Assembly (NCBI GenBank): GCA_963576735.1
Contig: OY755177.1
Location: 15,624,001 to 15,688,000, forward strand
Source of the DNA: Bedellia somnulentella
Taxonomy: Eukaryota; Arthropoda; Insecta; Lepidoptera; Bedelliidae
Direction: 5' to 3'
Length of the DNA stretch: 64,000 nucleotides
In this document: in pieces, positions 13,264-23,950 of the stretch
Layout of the letters: each line of letters starts with the position of its first letter
Numbering within the stretch: position 1 is the stretch's first letter
Position numbers and translations under genes: made by a program
The notes under the pieces: generated by a model
Databases searched by the model: none
What the model saw: only the letters and a program-made list of their open reading frames with translations
Told to the model about the DNA's origin: nothing

Positions 13264-13522
13264 TTCATACATACATATGCTCAAGGCTATAAATCCCTAG
13301 AAAGGGTAGCCAGAGCTAAAGAAATAGAAATTCCTCAACTACTTTTATAAGTTAAGTAGGGAAATATTTTAAAATAAAGGTTTTTGGTGATGGGCCTCCA
13401 ACCACATCGCCCCCAAAATCTATTAAAAACCCATTGGGGTATTGACCCTTACAGTATTGAGCCTCTAACTTACACCCACGAGAAGGAACGGGGAGTGCTA
13501 TTCTAAGCTGACACTACACAGC
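13264..13522 (-). mobile_element. SINE-A, full-length diverged copy
   Basis: On the minus strand it runs from the head GCTGTGTAGTGTCAGCTTAG, through GATGTGGTTGGAGGCCC, to CTCTGGCTACCC and the tail CATATGTATGTATG. It abuts another SINE-A remnant in the opposite orientation. Confidence 0.88.
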
Positions 13523-13547
13523 TACTAGTAGTACTTACATTATAATT

Positions 13548-13700
13548 CTGGATTGGGCTAGGCTCCATCAACGACCATCCTTTATTTTAGAATCTTTTCC
13601 ACAGGTCACTTCCATAAGTAGCTAAGGTATTCCCAAACCTGACGCTCACGCTACCCCTTTTTAGGCTTGATAAGCGTGTATATGTGTATGTAATGTATTA
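13548..13700 (+). mobile_element. SINE-A, diverged copy in opposite orientation to its neighbour
   Basis: ACGACCATCCTTTATTTTAG, then AATCTTTTCC and CTACCCCTTTTTAGG, followed by a GTATATGTGTATGT tail. It matches the 3' two thirds of SINE-A. Confidence 0.7.
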
Positions 13701-13917
13701 AATAAAACTTATATTTCTTTTTTCATTTAAGCTTATCACATACAAGCTTCTATTTTACCATATTTTCTACTTCATCCTCCATAGGTATGAGTGAAATTTC
13801 ATACGTCGAAAGTGTGGGTAGTTAGTTTTCTGACTGAGTTGGTGATTACAGTGAAATAAACTGCTTTTTCAAGAGAATGCGACACTTTTTTCACTCTTAT
13901 ATTTATATGTATTCCGA

Positions 13918-14010
13918 AAGTGACAGAGGCTGATTTTTGTTATTCTGAAGTTCTAGCTACACCTTCTGGGGATTTATAGCAGTGAGTTTATTTGAATATG
14001 TATGTAAAAA
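13918..14010 (+). mobile_element. SINE-A, 3' fragment
   Basis: Contains GTTCTAGCTACACCTTCTGG, then GGATTTATAGCAGTGAGT and an ATGTATGTA tail. Confidence 0.7.
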
Positions 14011-14097
14011 ATATCTGCCTGTTTTTCATACATGATTAGGGTACTAGAACAATTCTTACAATTATGAGGCCACAATTAGTAATAATTTGAATAAAAT

Positions 14098-14553
14098 AAA
14101 TATGGTTCGAATGTTTTTGACATGAAAATCTCATGTGGATTATTACTAATAAATAAAAGATGAATAAAGAATTTTATTTATTATTATATTACAATTAGTA
14201 ATTTAAAGAGCATTTCAGTATTTGGTTCTATTAAGAAATACTTTTTCCTGTTTCCTTACACACTTTCGCAAACAAGAATATGTAATGTTTAAATAAAAAC
14301 ACTTTCTAAAAATCTTTAGACATGATATATGTATACAATAATAATATGTACAAACCCAATTGTTTGTCACCAAAGAAAGCAAAAAAGTTATCTCTTGTGC
14401 TGGATTTCCTGCTTTAACGACTCATCTATCACTAAAAAGAACCGATACTCTGTCGATACTGATATGTCGAAATTTTTCTTTCCTTTATTTATTCTTTATT
14501 TATTAGTAATAATCCCCACATGAGGTTTTCATGAACAAAAAACATTCAAAATA
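14098..14553. repeat. Palindromic tRNA-related element, copy 2
   Basis: The left end GGTTCGAATGTTTTTG...CATGAAAATCTCATG is the inverse of the right end CATGAGGTTTTCATGAAC...ACATTC (14520-14548). AT-rich arms TTACTAATAAATAAA and TTTATTTATTAGTAA are also inverted. The right arm keeps the junction GTCGAAATTTTTCTTTCC seen in the other copies, but the tRNA T-arm block is missing. The ~300-bp interior has only a 64-codon chance frame. Confidence 0.6.
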
Positions 14554-14817
14554 CATACATACATACATACATATACTCACGGCTGTAAATCCCTAGAAGG
14601 GGTAGCCAGAGCTAAGGAATTAAAAATTCCTCAGCCACTTTTGGAAATGTGAGTGGGGAAAAGTAATAAAACTAATGGATGTTGGTGATGGGTCTCCAAC
14701 CGCATCGCCCAAAAATCCCTTAAAAGCCCCAATACCGTTAGTCGCCTCTTACGTACACCCACCGGAAGAAATGGGGTAGTGATATTCTAAGCCGACACTA
14801 CACAGCAACATACATAT
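14554..14817 (-). mobile_element. SINE-A, full-length copy with 12-bp target duplication
   Basis: This is one of the best-preserved SINE-A copies. It is flanked by ACATTCAAAATA at 14542-14553 and 14818-14829. The left target copy is the outer end of the palindromic element, so this SINE is younger. On the minus strand it reads head (GTGTAGTGTCGGCTTAGAAT), middle (GATGCGGTTGGAGACCC), 3' hairpin and (TATG)n tail. Confidence 0.93.
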
Positions 14818-14829
14818 ACATTCAAAATA

Positions 14830-15277
14830 GTAATTATTATTCTTTACATCGTTTTTTTCATTTTGAGTAGTGTGGGCTCCCAGTTACTGTTAAACATGTG
14901 TTAAACTATAAGAAAGCTCTTAAGTATAACAGTATTTTCTTACCATCAGAACTCATTTTAATCATCTTCAACCATTCTTCAACATAATCATTCACAATTT
15001 GTGAAATTCTGACATCCATAAGCACAAAAATATGTACTTTATAACTAAATGAACATTAAATGTAAACGTATTATTGATGGTTAACTAAAATAACAGCATA
15101 CCTATGCATTTTATTAAATTAATAGAATGTTAGTGAGACTCATTAAAGTCACTAATAACCCGTCTCCGTGTTGATTGAGCCAAGTAATCACAACTATTTT
15201 ATTAAGCTTATTAGTATTGGGCACTTTTTTGTGATTGTTCAGTGATGTGGCTCATACCTTATCACCCTATGTATGAA
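14830..15277. other. Non-coding, nothing recognised
   Basis: AT-rich spacer between two SINE-A insertions. Confidence 0.5.
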
Positions 15278-15289
15278 TATTATTTAATT

Positions 15290-15448
15290 ATTTATTGATT
15301 TTTGGGCGATGCGGTTGGAGACCCATCACCAACAACCTTTATTTTACCATCTTTTCCTCAATCAACTTTCGAAAAGTGGCTGAGGAATTTCTAATTCCAT
15401 AGCTCTGGCTACCCCTTCTAGGGATTTATAGCCGTGAGTATATGTATG
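15290..15448 (+). mobile_element. SINE-A, 5'-truncated copy with 12-bp target duplication
   Basis: Starts at GATTTTTGGGCGATGCGG and runs to GCCGTGAGTATATGTATG. The direct repeat TATTATTTAATT lies at 15278-15289 and 15449-15460. 5' truncation with a target duplication shows LINE-type target-primed insertion. Confidence 0.93.
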
Positions 15449-15460
15449 TATTATTTAATT

Positions 15461-15950
15461 TAATATAGGTTATTAATCCACAACTAACAAAATCATTCAA
15501 TAAAAGTATTCGCTTTATTTATTTTCATGTAAGCAATATTGACTTTCGCGAATGAGCAATTTGTTTAGTTTTTAGAATTACAATAATTAAATGTGTCAAT
15601 ATGAGTCCATGTATATAAATTAAATAAATATAAAACTTTCTGTTGGCTTCTAACAAATAGTTACATAAAAACGTCATGATATTATGAAACATTTGAATTT
15701 ACGATCTGTTTCGAAATTAATTCGTATATGTGAATCTGTTGAGTGTCTAAACTAAGATAATAGTGAATCTAATTTGAATAGCTTTGACCTAAAACCTAGA
15801 GATTTGAACTCTTCATTTTAATAGTCTACGTTTAATGCGGAGTTATGATGTTTACTTTAAAACAATGGAGCTGTGAATAAAAGTATTTTAAAATATATAA
15901 TACCCAAATTTTCTAAGTTAGTTAGCTATTTCAGCAAAACAGTAGTATAG
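15461..15950. other. Non-coding, nothing recognised
   Basis: AT-rich with no element recognised. Confidence 0.5.
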
Positions 15951-15954
15951 CTGG

Positions 15955-16126
15955 CTGAAGCTTAAATAGGGTAGCCGAGGCAACAATTCTTCAGCCACTT
16001 TGGATGTTAATGGGGGAAATATATTAAAAGAAAAATGTCGTTGGTGAGGGGTCTTCAGCCTCATCATCTAACAGCCACGTGGAAAGAAATTGGGCAGTGC
16101 TATACTTGGCCGACACTACACAGATT
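15955..16126 (-). mobile_element. SINE-A, diverged copy
   Basis: Minus-strand blocks CTGTGTAGTGTCGGCCAAG, GATGAGGCTGAAGACCCC, CAACGACATTTTTC and CTACCC are in family order. The tail is lost. Confidence 0.75.
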
Positions 16127-17325
16127 TTAGCTTTCACTCTATGGCAAATAACTATCTATCCCTTTGTATGTAAGTAATTAATTGTTTCCGTAATTAAAAG
16201 ATTATGGTTTGACATGTGGACCTCCCTTAAAGCTAGTAAAGTCTTTGAAGTGTTATTAAAATTAAAAAACTTTATTGATACTGTACAATTTTTACTTTGT
16301 AAATGCTAGTCACAATAGTTGCACAAACAATGTGTGCTGCTAAGTTGATGTTTTGAATTCTTACAAAGGAAATCTTTCACATGAATTTCATGCACTTCAA
16401 GTTGAATACTTTGTTTACAGAAATCAGAGTTATGCAACAACCTATACAAATGAATGCGTCTCCTTGGAAGCTTCCGCTATATGCAAATATTTTGTCTTTC
16501 ATTTAACTTTCGTTTTATTAAAGCCTATGATAAGATAATTTAGAAATAAGAAATCATTGTTAGCAAATTTACTGCAACTCGTTAAGCGTTTTTTCAAACG
16601 GTTCGAGCAAATGTGAATGATTCTTATGTTTTGATTAAACCGTTTTAAGAATTCAGTTTTACATGTATCCTCAAAGCTATTGGCAATAACAAATCAACTT
16701 ATTTTAAAAAAAATACAGTTTTTTTACAACTGACTCTACTTACTCTACTTTGTCTTTAGCATTTTCGCAGAATCATCAATATATCTAGGGGTTATATATT
16801 TACCTATCCATATCTAGAGTTTAGATCGACCTCCGAATACCACATAAAAATATTACGTCATGTCAAGCGAAAGCCTCTCGACAAGCTTAGCAAAATTTCT
16901 CATCACTGATCAACAATACTAGGTTTCGCGCCTCTTCAAAAAGCAATTAAGCTGCCGTGTCAATTGCTTTTCAACTCACTACAATAGCATTAAAATTATT
17001 AAGTAAAAGATAGTGGAGAGTTCAGTCAGAGTATAGTATGAATATCTATCTATAGCATGTCGATAGATATTTGAGAAAATGCACTCTACGTGTATCTTGA
17101 CCTCTCCGTACTTAGGTACATTAAAATGTACAATACAGCTAGGTGAAAGGGGCGGTAAATTTGCCATTTTAAGATTGTCCATTTGAATATAGTAAATCAC
17201 TCATTTGGCGCATATTATCACTAAATCCACATAATTCACCATCCTTTTCACCACACTTGTATCGGTACCGATTACTAATAATGCATAATCGGTAACACAG
17301 CACTAGTATAGATAAAATCGATAAT
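16127..17325. other. Non-coding, nothing recognised
   Basis: Chance frames only (for example 16353-16538 and 16979-17200). No repeat is recognised. Confidence 0.5.
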
Positions 17326-17329
17326 CACT

Positions 17330-17575
17330 GTACTCACAGCGCGCATCGTGCCGGGTGTGGTGACAGCGGAGCACTTTTCAGGAAACACTAGTGGCGGGTG
17401 CGCGTGTCGGTATCGCGGTGTCGCGCGAGTCGGTGCGGCGCGCGTGCGGGCTGGGCTGCGAGTGCGGTATGGTCGCGCGCGCCGCCCGCCGCCGCCGCAA
17501 CCCCGCATGACATTTCACCCGCAATGGCGTAATAACGCTCAACGCTGACACATTTCCCGGGTGATGGGTGCGACC
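17330..17575. promoter_or_regulatory. CpG-rich GC island, candidate promoter or 5' exon
   Basis: This patch is very GC- and CpG-rich within an AT-rich window, with runs of CGCG and GCCGCCGCC. Overlapping frames on both strands (17275-17508 minus, 17348-17548 plus) are rich in Arg/Pro/Ala. They look like by-products of composition, not proteins. In insect genomes such islands often mark first exons or promoters of regulated genes. No partner exon is visible in the window. Confidence 0.35.
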
Positions 17576-17935
17576 GGTTTTTTCTTTAAATTGAGAAAAT
17601 ATACTTTACGACCCAACTTTTGAAAGTGTGATGATTATCACGGTGAGTTTTTGTTTATTGATTCTTGCCCATTAGATTGTTATCAATCAAAGCAGATTTT
17701 GTCGTCAGGAAATGTTAATTAATCGTATGACCCTAATATATTTAAGATGCTGCATGTTATTTAACGTTTAGTAAAGTAATTGCCGATGGGCTATAAAGGG
17801 CAAATATAGAAAGTTATATGTTAAAAGTTAACGGTTTGCAATTACTAGATTTATTGACAAATGAAATCGCTATGAGTTCAAGTTTCGTTGTTTTATTTAG
17901 CGTCTTTCGAATAAAACAAAGATAAATCTGTCTCT
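17576..17935. other. Non-coding, nothing recognised
   Basis: Spacer between the GC-rich patch and a tRNA-type SINE. Confidence 0.5.
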
Positions 17936-18200
17936 TAGCCTAGCGTTGAACTGTTCCGTTCCTAAAATGGAGGATTTGGGTTTGACTCCTGAGAGTTTAA
18001 TTCACTTGTGAGATTTTACCCAGTTTGGTAGGGTCTTTCAAGCTCGCATCACCTGGTTAGCCGAAGATAACGATAATTCCGTACTTCGGAGAGCTTGTTA
18101 AGCTGTCGGCACCGGGTGCTATCACGCAGTAGAAGTCGTAAGTCTGCCAACCCGTATTAGGTCAGCGTGGTGGATGTATGGGCTGTGATGAAAAAAATAT
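17936..18200 (+). mobile_element. Third SINE family (tRNA-headed), diverged copy
   Basis: A tRNA-like head with A-box-like TAGCCTAGCG (17939) and B-box-like GGGTTTGACTCC (17980) is followed by a body. The body contains CCGTACTTCGGAGAGCTTG and, further on, AGTCTGCCAACCCG and CAGCGTGGTGGATG. This layout is familiar from lepidopteran SINEs with RTE-type tails. The 3' tail is not clear. Confidence 0.55.
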
Positions 18201-19135
18201 AAATGTGGAGGTTAGAAAATATTTAAGGATATATGGGATTGCCATTAACGCTCAGGATCACAGTTAAACAGAAGATTTTCAGATAACAAAATTTTGTATG
18301 TATAATTACAGATTTTTTAAACCCAGTTGTATCTTCAGTTTGCATTTAATTTGTGACAATTCATCGATTTAATTTCATATATTTTTTCATATAGTTCCTG
18401 CACTTCCTAACTTTAATTGTATCAGCTTGTAACAATAATACTAATTTATTTACTGTAAGAATTGTTAAAGCAATTAAATCGTTGAAATAAGCTAGAACAT
18501 TCATTGAGTTGTAAATAACTGAATACAGATAATCTCCGCACTAGATGTAACATGTACCGATGTGAACACTCCCGATGCATCACTAATTTATTTTTAGTTG
18601 CCTCTTAAACGTCTCATCAATATTCAAAGAACAGGAAGTAAGTATCACAGATCGTTAGTTTTTATTTATTTTATTTTATTTGGTTAGGCTGAAAACATAG
18701 GCCTGAAATTAGTACGCAAAAGTTTATTCATAAGTAAATTATGCTTAATTTATTACAAAACTAAGGCAGGAAAATGTGTTAAAAGGTGATTCTATTGTAT
18801 CCTATACTATGCGGTAATCAAAGTGTAGAGTTTGAAATCTAAGCAACATATCGTAGGGAAAACCAGCAGTTTTGCAAATAATTCGATATTATATAAAGCT
18901 GTTATAGTTGAAAATCCTAATCGCTGCAATTGGTAATAATTCTAAGTGCAAAGCGAAACATAACCGCTTTGTTTGACCGAGGACGAAAAAGTTTATAGCT
19001 CTGATTTCAATAAAATCATGATTTTAATTGCATTCAAGTTTGATAGAGATCATTGCCAAATACTCTGAATTGGCAAGAAGTCATACAAAGAAAGAATCAT
19101 GAATATGTGGGAAACAAGATAGATTTTTTCAGCAT
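18201..19135. other. Non-coding, nothing recognised
   Basis: AT-rich with no element recognised. Confidence 0.5.
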
Positions 19136-19137
19136 TG

Positions 19138-19166
19138 TGCAAAGTGGCGATCGATAGTCTCTGCCA
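19138..19166 (+). mobile_element. RTE LINE remnant
   Basis: Twenty-odd bases (CAAAGTGGCGATCGATAGTC, then TCTGCC) match the LINE just upstream of its 3' hairpin. The match then stops with no hairpin or tail, so this is a deletion remnant. Confidence 0.6.
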
Positions 19167-19820
19167 AGGCGACTGAGGCACATATGCCGAACAAGGATTT
19201 ATTCATGACATCTTTGTAATTTTCTTTACATTTGTGCATGTCTACGAGTATTTGCAGTCACCAGAAGGAGCACAAAGTTAATTTTGTAAAGGACTTCCAT
19301 TCCTTAGATCCATTTATTTTAAGACATGGGATTTTAATAGTATTTTTATTTAAATACACTTACTGGGTCAATCGGAAACAGGAGTGGTCTTCTCATCCAC
19401 ACTATGATTACTATTAACACTTACTTAAACTAATTATGCAAATAATTATGCTTTTATGTTGTAACTACACTTACAGTGTTAAATAATTCAAATATAATAG
19501 ATTAGAATCAGCCGCTTTCAGCCAAATACTATTTAGTATGAACATCATCACTAATATGGAGATGTGATTAATAGCTCCATTATGTGTAGCCGCTAACTAT
19601 TAAGCTTCGATAATTAATGTTAAATTAAACGTCGTATTATAATGTTGCACATGATTAATTATGTCTAAATTTATCCTACGTGAACAGTATTGGTCAATTC
19701 AGGTGATAGATGGTTAGAAAGAATCTATCATTAATGTTACTACAATACATTCAATTATTATTTAAACATATAAAAAAGATGCGGACTTACTGACAGCTAA
19801 TTATCAGGCTAATAAACCGC
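19167..19820. other. Non-coding, nothing recognised
   Basis: AT-rich. The 61-codon frame at 19232-19417 is not supported as a gene. Confidence 0.5.
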
Positions 19821-19835
19821 ATGTGTAAAAGTATT

Positions 19836-20199
19836 GACGACGTGATAGCTCAATGGGTAGAACACCGGTTAACGTGCAAGCGACTAGTATTCAAATCCCG
19901 GGTCGGGCCTACACCAATTTGTCTTTTCTAAATACATATGTGTGGTTAATTTATCACGGTTTTTAACGGTGAGGGAAAATATCGTTAGGAAACCCACATG
20001 GCTGAGTTGTGCTTAGTCATGTGACAGTGTATTCGTACAAAACGGCGATAGGCCTGTCCCCTATCACGTGAGTACACTGTCCATGCAAAACGTGGGTACT
20101 CTGAACACCAGGTGACAAAGTCACGTGAATTTCAGAAGTATTAGTACCTCTGCCAACCCCTTCGGGGATATTCGGCGTGAACGTTTATGTATTATGTTT
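19836..20199 (+). mobile_element. SINE-B (tRNA-headed), full-length, 15-bp target duplication
   Basis: The ~75-bp tRNA-like head has A box TAGCTCAATGG and B box GTATTCAAATCCCGGG. The ~230-bp body includes ACGGTGAGGGAAAA and GGAAACCCACATGGCTGAG. The 3' end carries the hairpin CCCCTTCGGGG, then GGCGTGAACG and a TTATG-type tail. The direct repeat ATGTGTAAAAGTATT flanks it at 19821-19835 and 20200-20214. Pol III transcription from the internal boxes is inferred from the family type. Confidence 0.95.
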
Positions 20200-20214
20200 A
20201 TGTGTAAAAGTATT

Positions 20215-21496
20215 TTATATTATGTAAAAGTATCTTAGTATGGACTCTGATACACTTATTTTTTTGTGTATGAAAGCGAACTGATTTGAAGCTATCAGGA
20301 TAAAAACTCTTGGCTGTAGTCATCGTCAAAGCAACAATTACAATAATATACATCATCATCATACAACAGTGGCCTAAGTTACTCTTTACTACATCAATTT
20401 TTTGCCAGTGTAAGTCTCGTCAAAATTGATAGGCATTTTCGGAGATTAGCTGAAACAAACAGACAGGTAGCCAGCCAAAATTATTAGCGAAATATATTTT
20501 ATTATAACCACCCTACATACATTAATATGCATGTTGTAATTAATTCAATATTATAAACCGAAACCAACAATTTAGTTTTATTTATTTGTAAAGATATTTA
20601 GGTGCTAAGTTTCATATGCCGAGCTTATTTTGTCCTATTAAATTGTGTTCCGCAGCGATTCGTAGCAATCGTAGATAGGTTCTTGCTATAATTATTGCTA
20701 CGACTGCGTAGCTAGCCGCGGGACCCGTGACTATCTAGCTGAAATCATCTGGCACTAGACGGACTGTCATACAAATGGTAAGATGCAGGGTCACAAAACA
20801 ATAATGTGTTTTTATTTAAGTTTGTTTTTAATATTTTATTTATTTTGTGACTCTGTGTTGGTGACTAAATGTATATTTTTTAAAAACAAGCTTGAATAGA
20901 AATAATGCCAAACTTGTATCATCTTAATACTAGTTATATAGTAACATTCAGACCTATAAAGTAATTTCAGCGTATCACAACACAATATCATCGCGGTTAC
21001 AAGTTACAACATCTAAAAGACATAATGCGTAAAATGTTATTTGTTGACTTTATTCACCTATGTCTTGTCAGATGACGTTGATATTCGGAACTTATAATAA
21101 ATCATCACCGTTGTCAACGCACATCATTTAGAATAAAACAAAAGATTGATGCGTCCGAAAATTCATATATAATCGCACGGTGCGGCTGCGCTCGGCGGCG
21201 TCTACAAAGGGCTTGTAATCTTGTAATGTTTATTGTAGTCAATGCAAAGATCCACAAAAGATTTCTCTTGTCCTACTTGGTGACGCAACATTTTAGCTTG
21301 TTGAGGTGATAGCTTGTAAAATATGCAAATAAAAAGTGTAAATATTAGTGATCCATGTATCGATTATATATGTTTATTCAATATATTTACGCACGGGTAA
21401 GGATAGTTGATATTAGATGTTAGTTCGCTGATCATTTCTAAATGACGAATATTGAGCTCCACTTAAAAAGGTCTCGACTTTTCTTTCAATTCATTC
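20215..21496. other. Non-coding, nothing recognised
   Basis: Contains a weak inverted pair around CGTAGCAAT (20655-20700) and a GC-richer stretch at 21175-21215. No gene is recognised. Confidence 0.5.
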
Positions 21497-21716
21497 ATTC
21501 CCAAAAAAGGATAGCCAGAGCCTCAAAATTAGAAATTCTTCAGTCGCTTTTACAGTTGTTTGGGAAAAGGATTGTAAAATAAAGGTTGTCTGTGATAGGT
21601 CTCCTATCGTATCGCCTAATTATTACTAATATAGTCCAAATACTTAGTCCCGCTTACGACACTTTTGGGCTGAATGGGGAAGTAGGAATTATTCTAAGCC
21701 GACATTATACGACTAA
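21497..21716 (-). mobile_element. SINE-A, diverged near-full-length copy
   Basis: Minus-strand order: GTATAATGTCGGCTTAGAAT, GATACGATAGGAGACC, CCTTTATTTTACAATCC, GCGACTGAAGAATTTCTAAT, then CTATCC. The tail is lost. Confidence 0.8.
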
Positions 21717-22118
21717 GAGATCTGTGTTCATAATATAATTACGCTTTCGCGCTTAGAGCTGAATTTATCATAGAAATTGTGTATTTTGAGGTTATTACAG
21801 TTAATAGTCTCGCTATTAAAAGTTTTTAAAACCATTAAAACCTTTTATTCAGTCGTAAATGTGAGTGCAGTTCACATAGATCTTATATTGTAAAATTGTT
21901 TCCTTTTACATTTGACCCTATGTATGTATACAACTACAAATATTGACTAGGAGTCTATATTTATTTCCATGTTTGATATCTATTTCTAAATTAAATTAAT
22001 TCAAATCCGATATACAAAAATAATAATCGCAATGTCAAAAATAATAATTAAAATAAAAAATAAATAAAAAAAACCTAACATTTAATGAAAATCACTATAA
22101 AAAAATAATTAAGATACC
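21717..22118. other. AT-rich spacer
   Basis: A-rich runs near 22015-22105. No element is recognised. Confidence 0.5.
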
Positions 22119-22132
22119 ATGTCAATCATAAA

Positions 22133-22490
22133 CCGTGATAGCCCAGTGGGTAGAACACTTGGTTATCGTGCAAGCGACTAGTGTTCGAATCCTGGGTCGG
22201 GCCTACACCAATTTGTCTTTTCTAAAGACATATGTGTAGTAAATTTATCATGGTTGTTAACGGTGAGGGAAAACATCGTGAGGAAACCCACATGGCTGAG
22301 TTGTACTTAGTTATGTGACAGTGTATTCGTACAAAACGGCGATAGGCCTGCCCCCTATTACGTGAGTACACTGTCCATGCAAAACGTGGGTACTCTGAAC
22401 ACCAGGTGACAAAGTCACGTGATGTTCAGAAGTATTAGTACCTCTGCCAACCCCTTCGGGGATATTCGGCGTGAACGTTTATGTTATGTT
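22133..22490 (+). mobile_element. SINE-B, full-length, 14-bp target duplication
   Basis: Flanked by ATGTCAATCATAAA at 22119-22132 and 22491-22504. A box TAGCCCAGTGG and B box GTTCGAATCC are intact, and the tail is (TTATG)n after CCCCTTCGGGGATATTCGG. It is one of the cleanest copies in the window. Confidence 0.96.
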
Positions 22491-22635
22491 ATGTCAATCA
22501 TAAAAACTAACACATATAGAAGCACTATAAAAATTAATCAAAAAAAACATGTTAATTATCATAAATGTCAACACCAACATTAAGATATTGGATTGAATCA
22601 GGCGTTACTTTTCGGAAATCCATAACAATACTAAT

Positions 22636-22756
22636 ATTATTTAAATCTTTTTGTTCATGAAAACCTCATGTGGGAATTATTACTAATAAATAAAGGATAA
22701 ATAAAGGAAATTCCCGCCTGTGTCGAAATTTTTCTTTCCTTTATTTATTAATACTA
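22636..22756. repeat. Palindromic tRNA-related element, copy 3 (minimal)
   Basis: The left arm GTTCATGAAAACCTCATGTG...AATAAATAAAGG meets the right arm CTTTCCTTTATTTATTA. Between them is only TTCCCGCCTGTGTCGAAAT, the acceptor end of the tRNA unit. This looks like an internally deleted form that is nearly all inverted repeat. Confidence 0.6.
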
Positions 22757-22765
22757 ATATTAATA

Positions 22766-22962
22766 AATTTCTTCGCTTGATTCCGCTAAATACCTGCAGT
22801 CTTCATGCAACATGCACTGTGCACCGCCCGCCCTCCCACTTACAAGAAATCGAAAAGCAGACAATGCATCACACACACAACCGCAAGCGGAGAGGGCGGG
22901 CAGTGCACAGTGCATGTTGCGTGATGACTGCAGGTATTTAGCCGAATTAAGCGAAGAAATTA
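22766..22962. repeat. Foldback: ~70-bp imperfect inverted repeat around a ~57-bp loop
   Basis: The left arm (22766-22835) contains ACCTGCAGTCTTCATGCAAC and GCACTGTGCACCGCCCGCCC. The right arm (22893-22962) is its near-complement, with GGGCGGGCAGTGCACAGTGC and GATGACTGCAGGT. Both strands yield ~70-90-codon frames across it, but these mirror each other and are not credible proteins. It could be a foldback/MITE or a hairpin RNA source. Confidence 0.7.
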
Positions 22963-23270
22963 CCAACATTAAGGTAAACATCATTTTCAGTTACCAATTT
23001 CATTATTACCATTCTTATATCTATCAAAAAATCATTCATAGAATAGAAGCAATGTTCCAGCAACCAATTAAATAACTGCCTTTTAATTTTATTTTTAGGT
23101 AAAAGCTTTATCTTATCTGATACAGAATTATAAATGTTGACAGAGACTATATAAAATGATTTTCTGCCTGACAATAACTTGAAATTTGGTACAGTAAGTT
23201 TATTTTGGTTTTTCATTTGTAAGCGTTGTGATTGGTACCCCATATGAGCTGGTTGGCATTAAGGTTTTTT
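22963..23270. other. Non-coding, nothing recognised
   Basis: Frames on both strands are chance. Confidence 0.5.
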
Positions 23271-23423
23271 TGTTGAACCATATTAACTAATAAGAATAAA
23301 TAAAGGAAAGAAAAATTTCGACACAGGCGGAATTTGTAAAAAATTCGGAGGTAGGGAACGCAAACACAACTTAAAAAATGTAAAAGAAACAAAGGATAGA
23401 AGAATTTCGCGCTGGCAGCCATT

Positions 23424-23495
23424 GACACGGTAGCTCAAATGGCAGAGCGACGGGGGCGTATACCCGAGGTCGCGGGTTCGATTCCCGCCTGTGTC
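23424..23495 (+). pseudogene. tRNA-like unit inside the palindromic element
   Basis: These 72 nt fold almost as a tRNA. The 7-bp acceptor pairs GACACGG with CTGTGTC (one G-U). The D stem is GCTC/GAGC with loop AAATGGCA, and the T arm GCGGG-TTCGATT-CCCGC is perfect. The anticodon arm is abnormal: a 4-bp CGGG/CCCG stem encloses an 8-nt loop without a clear U33, so no anticodon is assigned. I therefore call it tRNA-derived and not a working tRNA. The internal A and B boxes could still act as a Pol III promoter. Confidence 0.55.
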
Positions 23496-23519
23496 AAAAT
23501 TTTTCTTTCCTTTATTATT

Positions 23520-23882
23520 AACCGTGATAGCCCAGTGGGTGGAACACTCGGTTATCGTGCAAACGACTAGTGTTCAAATCCTGGGTCGGGCCTACACCAA
23601 TTTGTCTTTTCTAAAGACATATGTGTGGTTAATTTATCATGGTTGTTAACGGTGAGGGAAAACATCGTGAGGAAACCCACATGGCTGAGTTGTACTTAGT
23701 CATGTGACAGTGTATTCGTACAAAACGGCGATAGGCCTGCCCCCTATCACGTGAGTACACTGTCCATGCAAAACGTGGGTACTCTGAACACCAGGTGACA
23801 AAGTAACGTGATGTTCAAGTATTAGTACCTCTGCCAACCCCTTCGGGGATATTCGGCGTGAACGTTTATGTTTTATGTTATG
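23520..23882 (+). mobile_element. SINE-B, full-length, inserted in the palindromic element
   Basis: Head TAGCCCAGTGGGTGGAACAC, body and CCCCTTCGGGG hairpin match the other SINE-B copies, with a (TTATG)n tail. It interrupts the right arm of the surrounding element within TTTATTATTA/TTTATTTATTAG. It is therefore younger than its host element. Confidence 0.93.
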
Positions 23883-23950
23883 TTATGTTTTTATTTATTA
23901 GTAATAATCTCCACATGAGCTTTTCATGAACAAAAACATTCGAACCATAT

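Larger units (their letters stand above)
23285..23950. repeat. Palindromic tRNA-related element, copy 4, split by a SINE-B
   Basis: The left arm (23289-23335) reads AATAAATAAAGGAAAG, then ATTTCGACACAGGCGG. The right arm resumes as CCGCCTGTGTCAAAATTTTT and CTTTCCTTTATTATTA, is interrupted by SINE-B (about 23520-23882), and ends TTTATTTATTAGTAATAATC...TTTTCATGAAC. Between the arms sits a whole tRNA-like unit. Confidence 0.6.

Noticed and set aside
14554..14817. SINE-A as a tRNA- or 5S-derived SINE
   Set aside because: Only a weak B-box-like GGTTGGAGACCC is seen and no A box at the right distance. I could not match the head to a tRNA or 5S RNA.
17275..17548. Arg/Pro/Ala-rich frames on both strands
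   Set aside because: They mirror each other across a GC-rich patch, and composition explains the lack of stops.
22720..23075. Overlapping 70-90 codon frames on both strands
   Set aside because: They lie in the foldback, and the two strands encode the same peptides because the DNA is palindromic.
23424..23495. A functional tRNA gene
   Set aside because: The anticodon arm does not fold normally, and the T-arm/acceptor block recurs in partial element copies.
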